Source: Flavobacterium franklandianum
Lineage (GTDB): Bacteria > Bacteroidota > Bacteroidia > Flavobacteriales > Flavobacteriaceae
NCBI RefSeq assembly: GCF_007097365.1
Contig: NZ_VJZR01000002.1
Location: 267,464 to 331,463 of the forward strand
Reading direction: 5' to 3'
DNA length: 64,000 bases
Below are positions 55,255-64,000 of the stretch, in pieces (position 1 is the stretch's first letter; each line of letters opens with the position of its first letter). The position numbers were made by a program, and so were the translations under genes. Below the pieces are notes generated by a model, which worked only from the letters and a program-made list of their open reading frames with translations, did no database searches and was not told the origin of the DNA.

Positions 55255-55515
55255 ATGGAAGAAAAAAGAAATTTAAGAAAAGAAAGAGTTGGGGTTGTTA
55301 CTTCAGACAAAATGGATAAATCCATTGTTGTTGCACAAGTAACAAAAGTAAAACACCCACTATACGGTAAGTTCGTGTTGAAAACTAAAAAGTTTCATGC
55401 ACACGACGAAAATAACGACTGTAACATTGGAGATACTGTAAGAATTAGCGAAACGCGTCCTTTAAGTAAAACCAAATGTTGGAGGTTAGTTGAAATCATT
55501 GAAAGAGCTAAATAA
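55255..55515 (+). CDS. rpsQ: 30S ribosomal protein S17
   Basis: An 86-residue OB-fold S17: [75 protein letters not shown]. Full length. Two bases separate it from rplN. Confidence 0.96.
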   Translation: MEEKRNLRKERVGVVTSDKMDKSIVVAQVTKVKHPLYGKFVLKTKKFHAHDENNDCNIGDTVRISETRPLSKTKCWRLVEIIERAK

Positions 55516-55517
55516 TT

Positions 55518-55886
55518 ATGGTACAACAAGAATCAAGACTAAAAGTAGCAGATAATACGGGAGCAAAAGAAGTTTTAACTATCCGTGTTTTAGGAGGTAC
55601 CAAAAGAAGGTATGCCTCTGTTGGTGACAAGATTGTAGTTTCTATCAAAGATGCTGCTCCAAACGGAAACGTAAAAAAAGGAGCTGTTTCAACTGCAGTT
55701 GTTGTACGTACCAAAAAAGAAGTGAGAAGAGCCGATGGTTCTTATATCCGTTTCGATGACAATGCATGTGTCCTTTTGAACGCTGCAGGAGAAATGAGAG
55801 GAACTCGTGTTTTTGGTCCAGTAGCAAGAGAACTTCGTGAAAAACAATTCATGAAAATTGTATCATTAGCACCAGAAGTGCTTTAA
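55518..55886 (+). CDS. rplN: 50S ribosomal protein L14
   Basis: A 122-residue L14 on the subunit interface: [27 protein letters not shown] and [39 protein letters not shown]. Same length as in other bacteria. Confidence 0.97.
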   Translation: MVQQESRLKVADNTGAKEVLTIRVLGGTKRRYASVGDKIVVSIKDAAPNGNVKKGAVSTAVVVRTKKEVRRADGSYIRFDDNACVLLNAAGEMRGTRVFGPVARELREKQFMKIVSLAPEVL

Positions 55887-55896
55887 TTATTTTAAG

Positions 55897-56211
55897 ATGA
55901 TAAAGCTAAAAATAAAATCAGGAGACATCGTAAGAGTAATTGCTGGAGACCATAAAGGTGCTGAAGGTAAAGTGCTACGTGTTTACCGTGAGAAAAATAA
56001 AGCAATTGTTGAAGGTGTAAACATGGTTTCAAAACACACGAAACCAAGTGCAAAAAGCCCTCAAGGTGGTATTGTAAAAAAGGAAGCTTCTATACAAATT
56101 TCTAACATATCTCTAATTGATCCTAAAACTAAGGAAACAACTAGAGTTGGTATTAGAGTTGAAGGAGATAAGAAAGTGAGATTTTCAAAAAAATCTAATC
56201 AAGTACTATAG
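55897..56211 (+). CDS. rplX: 50S ribosomal protein L24
   Basis: A 104-residue L24 with the KOW motif ([43 protein letters not shown]), one of the first proteins to bind 23S rRNA. It lies two bases before rplE. Confidence 0.96.
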   Translation: MIKLKIKSGDIVRVIAGDHKGAEGKVLRVYREKNKAIVEGVNMVSKHTKPSAKSPQGGIVKKEASIQISNISLIDPKTKETTRVGIRVEGDKKVRFSKKSNQVL

Positions 56212-56213
56212 TA

Positions 56214-56765
56214 ATGGCATATATACCTAGACTAAAAGAAGAGTATAAGAACAGAGTAATATCTGCTCTTAAAGAGGAATTCGGATACACAAACGTAATG
56301 CAAGTTCCAAAATTGGAAAAAATCGTTTTGAGTAAAGGAGTTGGTGCAGCTGTATCTGACAAAAAACTAATCGACTATGCAGTTGATGAGTTAACAAAGA
56401 TCACTGGGCAGAAAGCAGTATCTACAATTTCAAAGAAAGACGTTGCGTCATTCAAATTGAGAAAAGGGATGCCTATTGGAGCAAAAGTTACTTTGCGTGG
56501 AGAAAGAATGTATGAGTTTTTAGATAGACTTGTTACTTCTGCTTTGCCACGTGTTAGAGATTTCGGTGGAATTAAAGCCACTGGTTTTGACGGAAGAGGA
56601 AACTACAATCTTGGTGTTTTAGAACAAATCATTTTCCCTGAAATTGATATTGATAAAGTAAATAAAATATCTGGAATGGACATTACTTTTGTAACTTCTG
56701 CAGCTACTGACAAAGAAGCAAAATCGTTATTGGCTGAATTAGGTTTACCTTTTAAAAAGAATTAA
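56214..56765 (+). CDS. rplE: 50S ribosomal protein L5
   Basis: A 183-residue L5, which binds 5S rRNA and P-site t[70 protein letters not shown] and [23 protein letters not shown] are conserved. Confidence 0.97.
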   Translation: MAYIPRLKEEYKNRVISALKEEFGYTNVMQVPKLEKIVLSKGVGAAVSDKKLIDYAVDELTKITGQKAVSTISKKDVASFKLRKGMPIGAKVTLRGERMYEFLDRLVTSALPRVRDFGGIKATGFDGRGNYNLGVLEQIIFPEIDIDKVNKISGMDITFVTSAATDKEAKSLLAELGLPFKKN

Positions 56766-56768
56766 GAC

Positions 56769-57038
56769 ATGGCTAAAGAATCAATGAAAGCCCGCGAGGT
56801 GAAGAGAGAAAAAACGGTAGCGAAGTATGCTGAGAAAAGAAAAGCTTTGAAAGAAGCTGGAGATTCTGTAGGTTTGCAAAAATTACCAAAAAATGCTTCA
56901 CCAGTACGTTTGCACAATCGTTGCAAATTGACAGGTAGACCAAGAGGATATATTCGTCAATTTGGTATTTCACGTGTAACATTTCGTGAAATGGCAAACA
57001 ACGGATTAATTCCAGGAGTTAAGAAAGCTTCTTGGTAA
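56769..57038 (+). CDS. rpsN: 30S ribosomal protein S14, zinc-free type
   Basis: An 89-residue S14: [80 protein letters not shown]. The CxxC...CxxC zinc ligands of the short form are absent; only one cysteine remains. It is shorter than E. coli S14 (101) because of a deletion in the middle. Confidence 0.96.
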   Translation: MAKESMKAREVKREKTVAKYAEKRKALKEAGDSVGLQKLPKNASPVRLHNRCKLTGRPRGYIRQFGISRVTFREMANNGLIPGVKKASW

Positions 57039-57112
57039 TCAAACATTTATAAATTGGTTTCAGGTTCAATAGAATAGTTCTGTCGAAAACCGTTACCGCA
57101 AATCAATACAAT

Positions 57113-57511
57113 ATGTATACAGATCCTATTGCAGATTATTTGACGAGAGTTAGAAACGCTGTGGCTGCAAACCACAAAGTTGTCGAAATTCCAGCATCTA
57201 ATCTAAAAAAAGAAATAACTAAGATCTTATTTGATCAAGGATATATCTTAAGTTACAAATTTGAAGACAACTCTGTTCAGGGTTCAATCAAAATCGCTTT
57301 GAAGTATGATAAAGATACTAAAGAGTCAGTAATTAAAGATATCCAAAGAATTAGTAAACCAGGTTTACGTAAGTATTCAGGTTCTTCAAACATCCCAAGA
57401 ATCCTTAACGGATTAGGAATTGCAATTGTTTCAACTTCAAAAGGTCTTATGACTGGAAAAAAAGCAAAACAATTGAATGTAGGTGGTGAAGTAATTTGTT
57501 ACGTATACTAA
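57113..57511 (+). CDS. rpsH: 30S ribosomal protein S8
   Basis: A 132-residue S8: [44 protein letters not shown] and the C-terminal [31 protein letters not shown] block (here [14 protein letters not shown]). In E. coli S8 represses the spc operon at rplE; the 74-base gap before rpsH here is the longest within the spc part and may serve a similar purpose, though no site was proven. Confidence 0.96.
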   Translation: MYTDPIADYLTRVRNAVAANHKVVEIPASNLKKEITKILFDQGYILSYKFEDNSVQGSIKIALKYDKDTKESVIKDIQRISKPGLRKYSGSSNIPRILNGLGIAIVSTSKGLMTGKKAKQLNVGGEVICYVY

Positions 57512-57529
57512 TTAAAAGACTTATAAGAG

Positions 57530-58072
57530 ATGTCAAGAATAGGTAAAAATCCCGTTGTAGTCCCTGCCGGAGTAACTGTTGAAGTTGCAAATGGTATCAT
57601 TACAGTAAAAGGAAAAAATGGTCAACTTACACAGGAATACTCAGATGTAACTGTAACAGTTGAAGGAGATCAAGTTCAAGTGGACAGATCATCTGATCAC
57701 AAAGACCAAAGAGCAAAACACGGTTTGTACAGATCTTTAATCAATAACATGATTATAGGTGTAACAGAAGGTTTTACAAAATCTTTGGAATTAGTTGGTG
57801 TAGGTTATAGAGCTTCAAATCAAGGTCAAAAATTAGATTTAGCTCTTGGATTTTCTCACAATATTGTTTTAGAAATAGCTCCAGAAGTAACTTTGGAAAC
57901 TATATCTGAAAAAGGTAAAAACCCAATTGTGAAGTTAACATCATTTGACAAACAACTTTTAGGTCAGGTTGCTGCGAAAATCAGAGGTTTCCGCAAACCA
58001 GAGCCGTACAAAGGAAAAGGCGTTAAATTTGTAGGTGAAGTATTAAGAAGAAAAGCAGGTAAATCAGCGTAA
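57530..58072 (+). CDS. rplF: 50S ribosomal protein L6
   Basis: A 180-residue L6 near the factor-binding site: [47 protein letters not shown] and [31 protein letters not shown]. Confidence 0.97.
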   Translation: MSRIGKNPVVVPAGVTVEVANGIITVKGKNGQLTQEYSDVTVTVEGDQVQVDRSSDHKDQRAKHGLYRSLINNMIIGVTEGFTKSLELVGVGYRASNQGQKLDLALGFSHNIVLEIAPEVTLETISEKGKNPIVKLTSFDKQLLGQVAAKIRGFRKPEPYKGKGVKFVGEVLRRKAGKSA

Positions 58073-58083
58073 AAAATAACATT

Positions 58084-58434
58084 ATGTCATTAACAAAACC
58101 TGAAAGAAGACAGAGAATCAGATTCAGAATTAGAAAAACAATTAGTGGTACTGCTGCTAATCCAAGACTATCTGTATTTAGAAGTAACAAAGAAATTTAT
58201 GCTCAACTTATTGATGACGTAAACGGAGTTACTTTATTAGCTGCTTCTTCAAGAGAAAAAGAAATAGAAAAAGGTACAAACGTTGAAGTTGCAATTGCAG
58301 TTGGAAAACTTGTTGCAGAGAAAGCGTTAAAAGCTGGGATTGAAGTAGTAACTTTCGATAGAGGAGGTTATTTATATCACGGTCGTATTAAATCATTAGC
58401 GGAAGGCGCGAGAGCGGCTGGACTTAAATTCTAA
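58084..58434 (+). CDS. rplR: 50S ribosomal protein L18
   Basis: A 116-residue 5S rRNA-binding L18: [49 protein letters not shown] and the C-terminal [26 protein letters not shown]. Confidence 0.97.
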   Translation: MSLTKPERRQRIRFRIRKTISGTAANPRLSVFRSNKEIYAQLIDDVNGVTLLAASSREKEIEKGTNVEVAIAVGKLVAEKALKAGIEVVTFDRGGYLYHGRIKSLAEGARAAGLKF

Positions 58435-58440
58435 GATAGT

Positions 58441-58968
58441 ATGTCTAATAGTAAATACAAGAATGTAGAGCTAGTAAAACCAAGTGGTCTTGAATTGAAA
58501 GATCGTTTGGTAAGTGTAAATCGTGTTACTAAAGTTACAAAAGGTGGTAGAGCTTTCGGTTTTTCTGCTATTGTAGTTGTAGGTGATGAAAACGGAGTAG
58601 TGGGTCACGGATTAGGAAAATCTAAAGATGTTTCTGAAGCAATTGCGAAAGCAGTAGAAGATGCTAAGAAAAATCTAGTTAAAATTCCTTTGAATGGACA
58701 ATCTGTTCCTCACGAACAAAAAGGTAAATTTGGTGGAGCACGTGTATTCTTAATTCCAGCCTCTCATGGTACTGGAGTTATTGCAGGTGGAGCTGTTCGT
58801 TCAGTACTTGAGTCAGTTGGAATACATGATGTATTGTCAAAATCTCAAGGATCATCAAATCCTCACAACGTGGTAAAAGCAACTTTTGATGCTTTATTAC
58901 AAATGAGAAGTGCTTATACTGTTGCAAAACAAAGAGGCGTTTCTTTAGAAAAAGTTTTTAAAGGTTAA
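58441..58968 (+). CDS. rpsE: 30S ribosomal protein S5
   Basis: A 175-residue S5, involved in accuracy and helicase activity at the mRNA entrance. [46 protein letters not shown] and the C-terminal [21 protein letters not shown] are conserved. Confidence 0.97.
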   Translation: MSNSKYKNVELVKPSGLELKDRLVSVNRVTKVTKGGRAFGFSAIVVVGDENGVVGHGLGKSKDVSEAIAKAVEDAKKNLVKIPLNGQSVPHEQKGKFGGARVFLIPASHGTGVIAGGAVRSVLESVGIHDVLSKSQGSSNPHNVVKATFDALLQMRSAYTVAKQRGVSLEKVFKG

Positions 58969-58980
58969 TTCAAGGAAATT

Positions 58981-59163
58981 ATGGCTAAATTATTAGTAAA
59001 ACAAGTTAGAAGCAAAATCAACTGTCCTCTTACTCAAAAAAGAGGATTAGAGGCTTTAGGTCTTCGTAAAATGGGTCAAGTTGTAGAACACGATTCAAAT
59101 CCAACTATCCTTGGAATGATAAATAAAGTTAAACACTTAGTTTCTGTAGAAGAAGCTATATAA
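58981..59163 (+). CDS. rpmD: 50S ribosomal protein L30
   Basis: A 60-residue L30: [56 protein letters not shown]30 is missing from some bacterial groups but kept here in its usual place between rpsE and rplO. Confidence 0.96.
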   Translation: MAKLLVKQVRSKINCPLTQKRGLEALGLRKMGQVVEHDSNPTILGMINKVKHLVSVEEAI

Positions 59164-59173
59164 CAAATACGTT

Positions 59174-59626
59174 ATGAATTTAAGTAACTTACAACCGGCT
59201 GAAGGGTCAACACACAATCAAAATAAAAGATTGGGTAGAGGAGAAGGTTCTGGAAAAGGTGGTACTGCATCACGTGGACACAAAGGAGCAAAATCTCGTT
59301 CTGGATATTCTAAAAAGATTGGTTTTGAAGGTGGTCAAATGCCACTTCAAAGACGTGTACCTAAGTTTGGTTTCACAAACATCAATCGTAAAGATTACGA
59401 AGGTGTAAATCTTGATACACTTCAATTATTAGTGGATAATGGTATTGTAACTAATGCAGTCGATATGACTGTATATGTTGCTAACCGTTTGGCTACTAAA
59501 AATGAAATCGTTAAGATTTTAGGAAGAGGAGAATTGAAAGCAAAATTAACAGTAACTGCTCACAAATTTACTGCTACTGCAAAAGCTGCTATCGAAGCTG
59601 CTGGTGGAGAAGCTGTAATCCTTTAA
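59174..59626 (+). CDS. rplO: 50S ribosomal protein L15
   Basis: A 150-residue L15: the Gly- and Lys-rich N-terminus (RLGRGEGSGKGGTASRGHKGAKSRSGYSKKIGFEGGQMPLQRRVPKFGF) runs into the 50S interior, and the C-terminal globular part ends AIEAAGGEAVIL. Confidence 0.97.
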   Translation: MNLSNLQPAEGSTHNQNKRLGRGEGSGKGGTASRGHKGAKSRSGYSKKIGFEGGQMPLQRRVPKFGFTNINRKDYEGVNLDTLQLLVDNGIVTNAVDMTVYVANRLATKNEIVKILGRGELKAKLTVTAHKFTATAKAAIEAAGGEAVIL

Positions 59627-59639
59627 TTTTTCGATAAAG

Positions 59640-60986
59640 ATGAAGAAATTTATTGAATCATTAGTTAATATTTGGAAAATCGAGGAACTGAAAAACAGAA
59701 TCGGCGTTACATTGTTGATTCTTTTAGTGTATCGTTTTGGAGCTCATGTTACTCTTCCAGGTATTGATGCTACACAATTGACAGGTTTAGCTGGGCAAAC
59801 AAAAAGCGGTATTGGTTCTATCATTGACATGTTCTCTGGTGGTGCTTTTTCAAAAGCTTCAGTCTTTGCTTTAGGTATTATGCCTTATATTTCTGCTTCA
59901 ATTGTAGTTCAGTTAATGGGAATTGCGATTCCGTATTTGCAAAAACTTCAAAGCGATGGCGAAAGTGGTAGAAAGAAAATTAATCAAATTACACGTTGGT
60001 TAACAATTGGTATATCTTTGGTTCAAGGGCCTAGTTACATTTATAATCTGTACAATCAATTGCCTAAAACTGCATTTTTATTAGGATATAGTTCTATTGA
60101 ATTTGTCTTTTCTTCAGTAATTATTTTGACAACAGGTACAATATTTGCAATGTGGTTAGGTGAAAAAATCACTGATAAAGGAATTGGAAACGGAATATCA
60201 CTATTGATTATGGTAGGTATTTTGGCAAGATTACCACAAGCTTTTATTCAAGAATTTGCTGCCAGAGTTACAAATAATAACGGTGGTCCAATGTTATTGG
60301 TTGTTGAAATTATTGTTTGGTTATTAGTTATCATTGCTTGTATATTGTTAGTAATGGCAATTAGAAAAATTCCTGTACAATATGCTCGTCGTACTACATC
60401 AGGAGATTTTGAAAAAGATATGATGGGTGGTAACAGACAATGGATTCCATTAAAATTAAATGCAGCTGGTGTTATGCCAATCATTTTTGCTCAGGCAATT
60501 ATGTTTATTCCTGCTGCTGTAGCAGGATTGTCAAAATCAGATGCTTCACAATCTATCGTTAGTACTTTTAGTGATATGTTCGGTTTTTGGTATAATTTTG
60601 TTTTTGTGACTTTGATAGTTGTATTTACATTTTTTTATACCGCAATTACAGTTCCTACTAATAAAATGTCTGACGATTTGAAAAGAAGTGGTGGTTTTAT
60701 TCCAGGTGTTAGACCAGGAGTTGAAACTTCTGACTTTCTTGACAAGGTGATGTCTTTAATAACTTTCCCTGGTTCATTGTTTCTTGCTTTAATCGCTGTG
60801 TTCCCAGCTATTGTAGTTAGTCTTATGGATGTACAACAATCTTGGGCAATGTTTTTTGGAGGAACATCATTGATAATTATGGTTGGTGTTGCAATCGATA
60901 CGATTCAACAAATCAATTCATACTTGTTAAACAAACATTATGATGGTTTAATGAAAAGTGGCAAAAATAGAAAAGCAGTAGCTTAA
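59640..60986 (+). CDS. secY: protein translocase subunit SecY
   Basis: A 448-residue SecY, the channel of the Sec translocon in the inner membrane, with ten membrane spans. The plug region ([35 protein letters not shown]), the cytoplasmic loop [17 protein letters not shown] and [18 protein letters not shown] are intact. Co-encoding with ribosomal genes is the usual spc arrangement. Confidence 0.97.
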   Translation: MKKFIESLVNIWKIEELKNRIGVTLLILLVYRFGAHVTLPGIDATQLTGLAGQTKSGIGSIIDMFSGGAFSKASVFALGIMPYISASIVVQLMGIAIPYLQKLQSDGESGRKKINQITRWLTIGISLVQGPSYIYNLYNQLPKTAFLLGYSSIEFVFSSVIILTTGTIFAMWLGEKITDKGIGNGISLLIMVGILARLPQAFIQEFAARVTNNNGGPMLLVVEIIVWLLVIIACILLVMAIRKIPVQYARRTTSGDFEKDMMGGNRQWIPLKLNAAGVMPIIFAQAIMFIPAAVAGLSKSDASQSIVSTFSDMFGFWYNFVFVTLIVVFTFFYTAITVPTNKMSDDLKRSGGFIPGVRPGVETSDFLDKVMSLITFPGSLFLALIAVFPAIVVSLMDVQQSWAMFFGGTSLIIMVGVAIDTIQQINSYLLNKHYDGLMKSGKNRKAVA

Positions 60987-60990
60987 TCTT

Positions 60991-61206
60991 ATGGCAAAAC
61001 AATCAGCAATAGAACAAGACGGATCAATTATCGAAGCATTGTCAAATGCAATGTTCCGTGTTGAGTTAGAAAATGGACATATAGTAATTGCTCATATATC
61101 TGGAAAAATGCGTATGCATTACATCAAATTATTACCTGGTGATAAAGTGAAACTAGAAATGAGTCCTTACGATTTGTCAAAAGCAAGAATTACTTATAGA
61201 TATTAA
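60991..61206 (+). CDS. infA: translation initiation factor IF-1
   Basis: A 71-residue OB-fold IF-1: [70 protein letters not shown]. Full length. It lies between secY and rpmJ, as in many Gram-positive and Bacteroidota genomes. Confidence 0.97.
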   Translation: MAKQSAIEQDGSIIEALSNAMFRVELENGHIVIAHISGKMRMHYIKLLPGDKVKLEMSPYDLSKARITYRY

Positions 61207-61217
61207 AGATATTCAAA

Positions 61218-61334
61218 ATGAAAGTAAGAGCATCAGTTAAAAAAAGAAGTGCCGAGTGCAAAATTGTACGAAGAAAAGGCAGATTATACGTAATCAACAA
61301 AAAGAATCCTAGATTTAAACAAAGACAAGGATAA
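61218..61334 (+). CDS. rpmJ: 50S ribosomal protein L36, zinc-free type
   Basis: A 38-residue L36 starting [19 protein letters not shown] and ending [10 protein letters not shown]. In the zinc form the ligands are Cys11, Cys14, Cys27 and His33 (family numbering); here only Cys14 remains, the others being Ser, Asn and Phe, so it cannot form the zinc ribbon. Eleven bases after infA and two before rpsM. Confidence 0.96.
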   Translation: MKVRASVKKRSAECKIVRRKGRLYVINKKNPRFKQRQG

Positions 61335-61336
61335 TT

Positions 61337-61711
61337 ATGGCAAGAATAGCAGGGGTAGACATCCCAAAAAACAAAAGAGGAGTTATCGCTTTAACCTACA
61401 TCTTCGGAATTGGTAAAAGTAGAGCAGTTGAGATTTTAGAAAAAGCTCAAGTTAGCCAAGATACAAAAGTGCAAGATTGGAATGATGATCAAATCGGAGG
61501 AATTCGGGATGCTGTATCATTTTTCAAAATTGAAGGTGAACTACGTTCAGAAGTTTCTTTAAACATCAAACGTTTAATGGATATTGGATGTTATAGAGGT
61601 ATACGTCATAGATCTGGTCTTCCATTAAGAGGACAAAGAACTAAAAACAACTCTAGAACAAGAAAAGGAAAAAGAAAAACTGTTGCCAACAAGAAAAAAG
61701 CAACTAAATAA
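61337..61711 (+). CDS. rpsM: 30S ribosomal protein S13
   Basis: A 124-residue S13 in the 30S head, contacting P-site t[36 protein letters not shown] and [39 protein letters not shown]. It begins the alpha-operon part. Confidence 0.97.
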   Translation: MARIAGVDIPKNKRGVIALTYIFGIGKSRAVEILEKAQVSQDTKVQDWNDDQIGGIRDAVSFFKIEGELRSEVSLNIKRLMDIGCYRGIRHRSGLPLRGQRTKNNSRTRKGKRKTVANKKKATK

Positions 61712-61719
61712 TAAGTAAT

Positions 61720-62103
61720 ATGGCTAAAGCAACTGCAAAAAAACGTAAAGTTATCGTTGAATCAACGGGAGAAGCTCATATTTCTGCTACCTTCAATAAC
61801 ATCATCATTTCTTTGACAAACAAAAAAGGTGAAGTTATTTCTTGGTCATCAGCTGGTAAAATGGGTTTCAGAGGTTCTAAAAAGAACACTCCGTATGCAG
61901 CCCAAATGGCAGCAGAAGATTGTAGTAAAGTAGCGTTAGAAGCTGGACTTAAAAAAGTGAAAGTTTATGTAAAAGGACCAGGAAACGGACGTGAGTCTGC
62001 TATTCGTTCTTTGCATAATGGTGGAATTGAAGTTACTGAGATTATCGACGTAACACCAATGCCTCACAATGGATGTCGTCCTCCTAAAAGACGTAGAGTT
62101 TAA
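61720..62103 (+). CDS. rpsK: 30S ribosomal protein S11
   Basis: A 127-residue S11 on the platform: [51 protein letters not shown] and [17 protein letters not shown]. The conserved Asn that is isomerised in E. coli (HNG) is present. Confidence 0.97.
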   Translation: MAKATAKKRKVIVESTGEAHISATFNNIIISLTNKKGEVISWSSAGKMGFRGSKKNTPYAAQMAAEDCSKVALEAGLKKVKVYVKGPGNGRESAIRSLHNGGIEVTEIIDVTPMPHNGCRPPKRRRV

Positions 62104-62130
62104 TACTCAAAAATAATTATAGTATAACCT

Positions 62131-62182
62131 AGATTGAATTTCGATTATTGAAGGATAAGACCTGAATTCATAATCTCAATCT
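62131..62182 (+). promoter_or_regulatory. leader hairpin before rpsD
   Basis: Two stacked stems, AGATTGA with TCAATCT and ATTAT with ATAAT, joined through an internal loop, enclose a 21-base tip that contains GAATTC. It fills the 92-base space before rpsD, the longest gap in the alpha part. It has no T-run, so it is not a terminator; a binding site for S4 is the natural candidate, unproven. Confidence 0.5.
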
Positions 62183-62195
62183 TAAACAATTTAAA

Positions 62196-62801
62196 ATGGC
62201 AAGATATACTGGTCCTAGTACAAGAATCGCTCGTAAATTTGGCGAAGCAATTTTCGGAGACGATAAAGCTTTCGAAAAAAGAAATTACCCACCTGGACAA
62301 CACGGGATGGCTAAAAAAAGAGGAAAAAAATCTGAATTTGCTATCCAGTTAATGGAAAAACAAAAAGCTAAATATTCTTATGGAATTTTAGAAAAACAAT
62401 TCAGAGGTTTGTTCAAAAAAGCATCAGCTACTAAAGGGGTTACTGGTGAAGTTTTATTACAATTGTGTGAAGCAAGATTAGACAACGTAGTTTTTAGAAT
62501 GGGAATTGCTCCTTCTAGAAGAGGTGCCCGTCAAATCGTATCTCACCGTCATATCACTGTTAACGGTGAAAATGTAAACATCCCTTCTTACCACCTTAAA
62601 CCTGGTGATAAAGTTGCCGTTCGTGAAAAATCTAAATCAATAGAAGCAATCGAACGTTCTTTATCTAATTCAAGTCATGTTTATGAATGGATTACTTGGA
62701 ACAACGATTTAAAAGAAGGTACTTTCGTTTCTGTACCTGCTAGACTTCAAATTCCAGAAAACATTAAAGAACAATTAATCGTAGAGTTGTACAACAAATA
62801 A
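62196..62801 (+). CDS. rpsD: 30S ribosomal protein S4
   Basis: A 201-residue S4, a primary 16S rRNA binder. The N-terminus ([36 protein letters not shown]) lacks the zinc cysteines of some S4 proteins, and the S4 domain follows ([41 protein letters not shown]). In E. coli and B. subtilis S4 controls its own mRNA; the hairpin just upstream could be the target. Confidence 0.97.
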   Translation: MARYTGPSTRIARKFGEAIFGDDKAFEKRNYPPGQHGMAKKRGKKSEFAIQLMEKQKAKYSYGILEKQFRGLFKKASATKGVTGEVLLQLCEARLDNVVFRMGIAPSRRGARQIVSHRHITVNGENVNIPSYHLKPGDKVAVREKSKSIEAIERSLSNSSHVYEWITWNNDLKEGTFVSVPARLQIPENIKEQLIVELYNK

Positions 62802-62822
62802 TAATTGACTTAGTCGAAATTT

Positions 62823-63815
62823 ATGGCAATATTTAATTTTCAGAAGCCCGATAAAGTTATCATGATCGATTCAACCGATTTTGAAGGTAAATTCGAATTT
62901 AGACCTTTAGAACCTGGTTACGGATTGACAGTTGGTAACGCACTTAGAAGAGTTTTGCTTTCAGCATTAGAAGGTTATGCAATCACGTCGGTTCGTATCG
63001 AAGGTGTAGATCATGAGTTTTCTACTATCTCAGGAGTTGTTGAAGACGTTACCGAAATTATTCTAAATCTTAAACAAGTACGTTTCAAACGTCAAATCGA
63101 AGATATAGATAATGAATCAGTTACTATTTCAGTTACTGGTAAAGATCAATTAACAGCTGGTGATTTCCAGAAATTTATTTCAGGTTTCCAAGTTCTGAAT
63201 CCAGAACTTGTAATCTGTAATTTAGATCCTAAAATCAAACTACATTTCGATTTAACTATCGAAAAAGGTAGAGGATATGTTCCTGCTGAAGAGAACAAAA
63301 AACAAAATGCCGCAATTGGAACTATATTTACTGATTCTATTTTTACTCCGGTAAAAAATGTTAAGTATGCTATTGAAAACTTCCGTGTAGAGCAAAAAAC
63401 AGATTATGAAAAATTAGTTTTTGAAATCAAGACTGATGGTTCAATCAATCCAAAAGATGCCCTTACTGAAGCTGCCAAAGTTTTAATTCACCATTTCATG
63501 TTGTTTTCTGACGAAAGAATTACTCTTGAAGCTGACGAAATCGCACAAACAGAATCGTATGACGAAGAGTCATTGCATATGAGACAATTGCTTAAAACTA
63601 AGCTTGTTGATATGGATCTTTCTGTAAGAGCATTAAATTGTTTGAAAGCGGCAGAAGTTGATACACTTGGAGATTTAGTATCTTTCAATAAAAATGACCT
63701 AATGAAATTCCGTAATTTCGGTAAAAAATCTTTAACTGAACTAGATGAACTAGTAGCTATTAAAAATTTGAACTTCGGAATGGATTTAGCAAAATACAAA
63801 TTAGATAAAGAATAA
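62823..63815 (+). CDS. rpoA: DNA-directed RNA polymerase subunit alpha
   Basis: A 330-residue alpha subunit. The N-terminal dimerization domain ([49 protein letters not shown]) and the C-terminal domain ([50 protein letters not shown], with the HhH that contacts UP elements and activators) are both present. The length equals E. coli alpha. Confidence 0.97.
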   Translation: MAIFNFQKPDKVIMIDSTDFEGKFEFRPLEPGYGLTVGNALRRVLLSALEGYAITSVRIEGVDHEFSTISGVVEDVTEIILNLKQVRFKRQIEDIDNESVTISVTGKDQLTAGDFQKFISGFQVLNPELVICNLDPKIKLHFDLTIEKGRGYVPAEENKKQNAAIGTIFTDSIFTPVKNVKYAIENFRVEQKTDYEKLVFEIKTDGSINPKDALTEAAKVLIHHFMLFSDERITLEADEIAQTESYDEESLHMRQLLKTKLVDMDLSVRALNCLKAAEVDTLGDLVSFNKNDLMKFRNFGKKSLTELDELVAIKNLNFGMDLAKYKLDKE

Positions 63816-63848
63816 TCTAAACCTTCAAAGGTTTAAATTTACATAGCA

Positions 63849-64000
63849 ATGAGACACGGAAAAAAATTCAATCACTTAAGCAGACAGACTGCACATAGAA
63901 GTTCTATGTTAGCTAATATGGCTTGTTCTCTTATCGAGCACAAACGTATTAACACTACTGTTGCAAAAGCAAAAGCGCTTAAACAATTTGTTGAGCCATT
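63849..64000 (+). CDS. rplQ: 50S ribosomal protein L17, N-terminal part (cut by the window)
   Basis: The first 50 codons of L17, starting [20 protein letters not shown] and reading through [20 protein letters not shown] to the window edge. L17 lies near the tunnel exit. It follows rpoA after 33 bases, the usual end of the alpha operon. The missing part lies to the right. Confidence 0.95.
   Translation, partial: MRHGKKFNHLSRQTAHRSSMLANMACSLIEHKRINTTVAKAKALKQFVEP

Overview
The window is a chromosomal segment of a member of the Bacteroidota, almost certainly Flavobacteriaceae and most like Flavobacterium. The evidence is the AT-rich composition, TonB-linked SusC/SusD proteins, two proteins with type IX secretion (T9SS) C-terminal sorting domains, lipoproteins with acidic residues after the lipobox cysteine, start codons preceded by A-rich stretches instead of Shine-Dalgarno sites, and promoters of the Bacteroidota type (TTTG about 19-20 bases before TANNTTTG).

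Layout. 1-5 kb: the tail of a LuxR-type regulator, then three exported proteins: a Gly/Thr-rich lipoprotein, a frameshifted ELWxxDGT-repeat T9SS protein and a large lipoprotein. 5-16.3 kb: housekeeping and envelope genes, namely an SDR oxidoreductase, a SprT-like protein and mannose-1-phosphate guanylyltransferase; then, on the minus strand, a KASIII-like synthase, a methyltransferase, a family 2 glycosyltransferase and an MlaEF-type lipid ABC transporter; then a truncated globin, glycine dehydrogenase GcvP and a UbiA-like membrane protein. 16.3-21.4 kb (minus strand): an M3 oligopeptidase, purE-purK, a PIN-toxin/RHH-antitoxin pair and a conserved helical protein. 21.4-31.6 kb: hpt, adk, a CNNM/CBS membrane protein and obg; a minus-strand glycosyltransferase/LpxH-like pair; then a TPR protein, mpl, radC, a YjjG-type HAD phosphatase and an exported protein. 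31.9-35 kb: rarA, a rhomboid protease and rlmB. 35-46.9 kb: a secreted M36 metalloprotease converging on a susC-susD-lipoprotein-lipoprotein operon, then a BamA/TamA-family outer-membrane protein. 47.1-64 kb: one long ribosomal cluster joining the str, S10, spc and alpha operons (rpsL to rplQ, the last cut by the window edge), without tuf.

How it works together. The right quarter is the translation, RNA polymerase alpha and SecY core. It has a promoter before rpsL, a second before rplC that separates rpsJ from the rest of the S10 genes, and a structured spacer before rpsD. The M36 protease and SusCD locus could together degrade and import peptides, but this is inference.

The least ordinary signals lie between genes. 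Several spacers hold 7- or 8-base-period repeats in which a GTT-phased block is followed by an AAC-phased block (5830-5918, 18878-18942, 23942-24017, 47549-47611), sometimes running into the last codons of a gene. One heptamer array (31675-31904) is interrupted by a 135-bp palindromic, MITE-like element. A toxin-antitoxin promoter is flanked by two TACGTA palindromes exactly 21 bp apart. Three genes have a TANNTTTG box exactly 4 bases before ATG, suggesting leaderless mRNAs. No tRNA, rRNA or CRISPR array was seen, and no complete insertion sequence.
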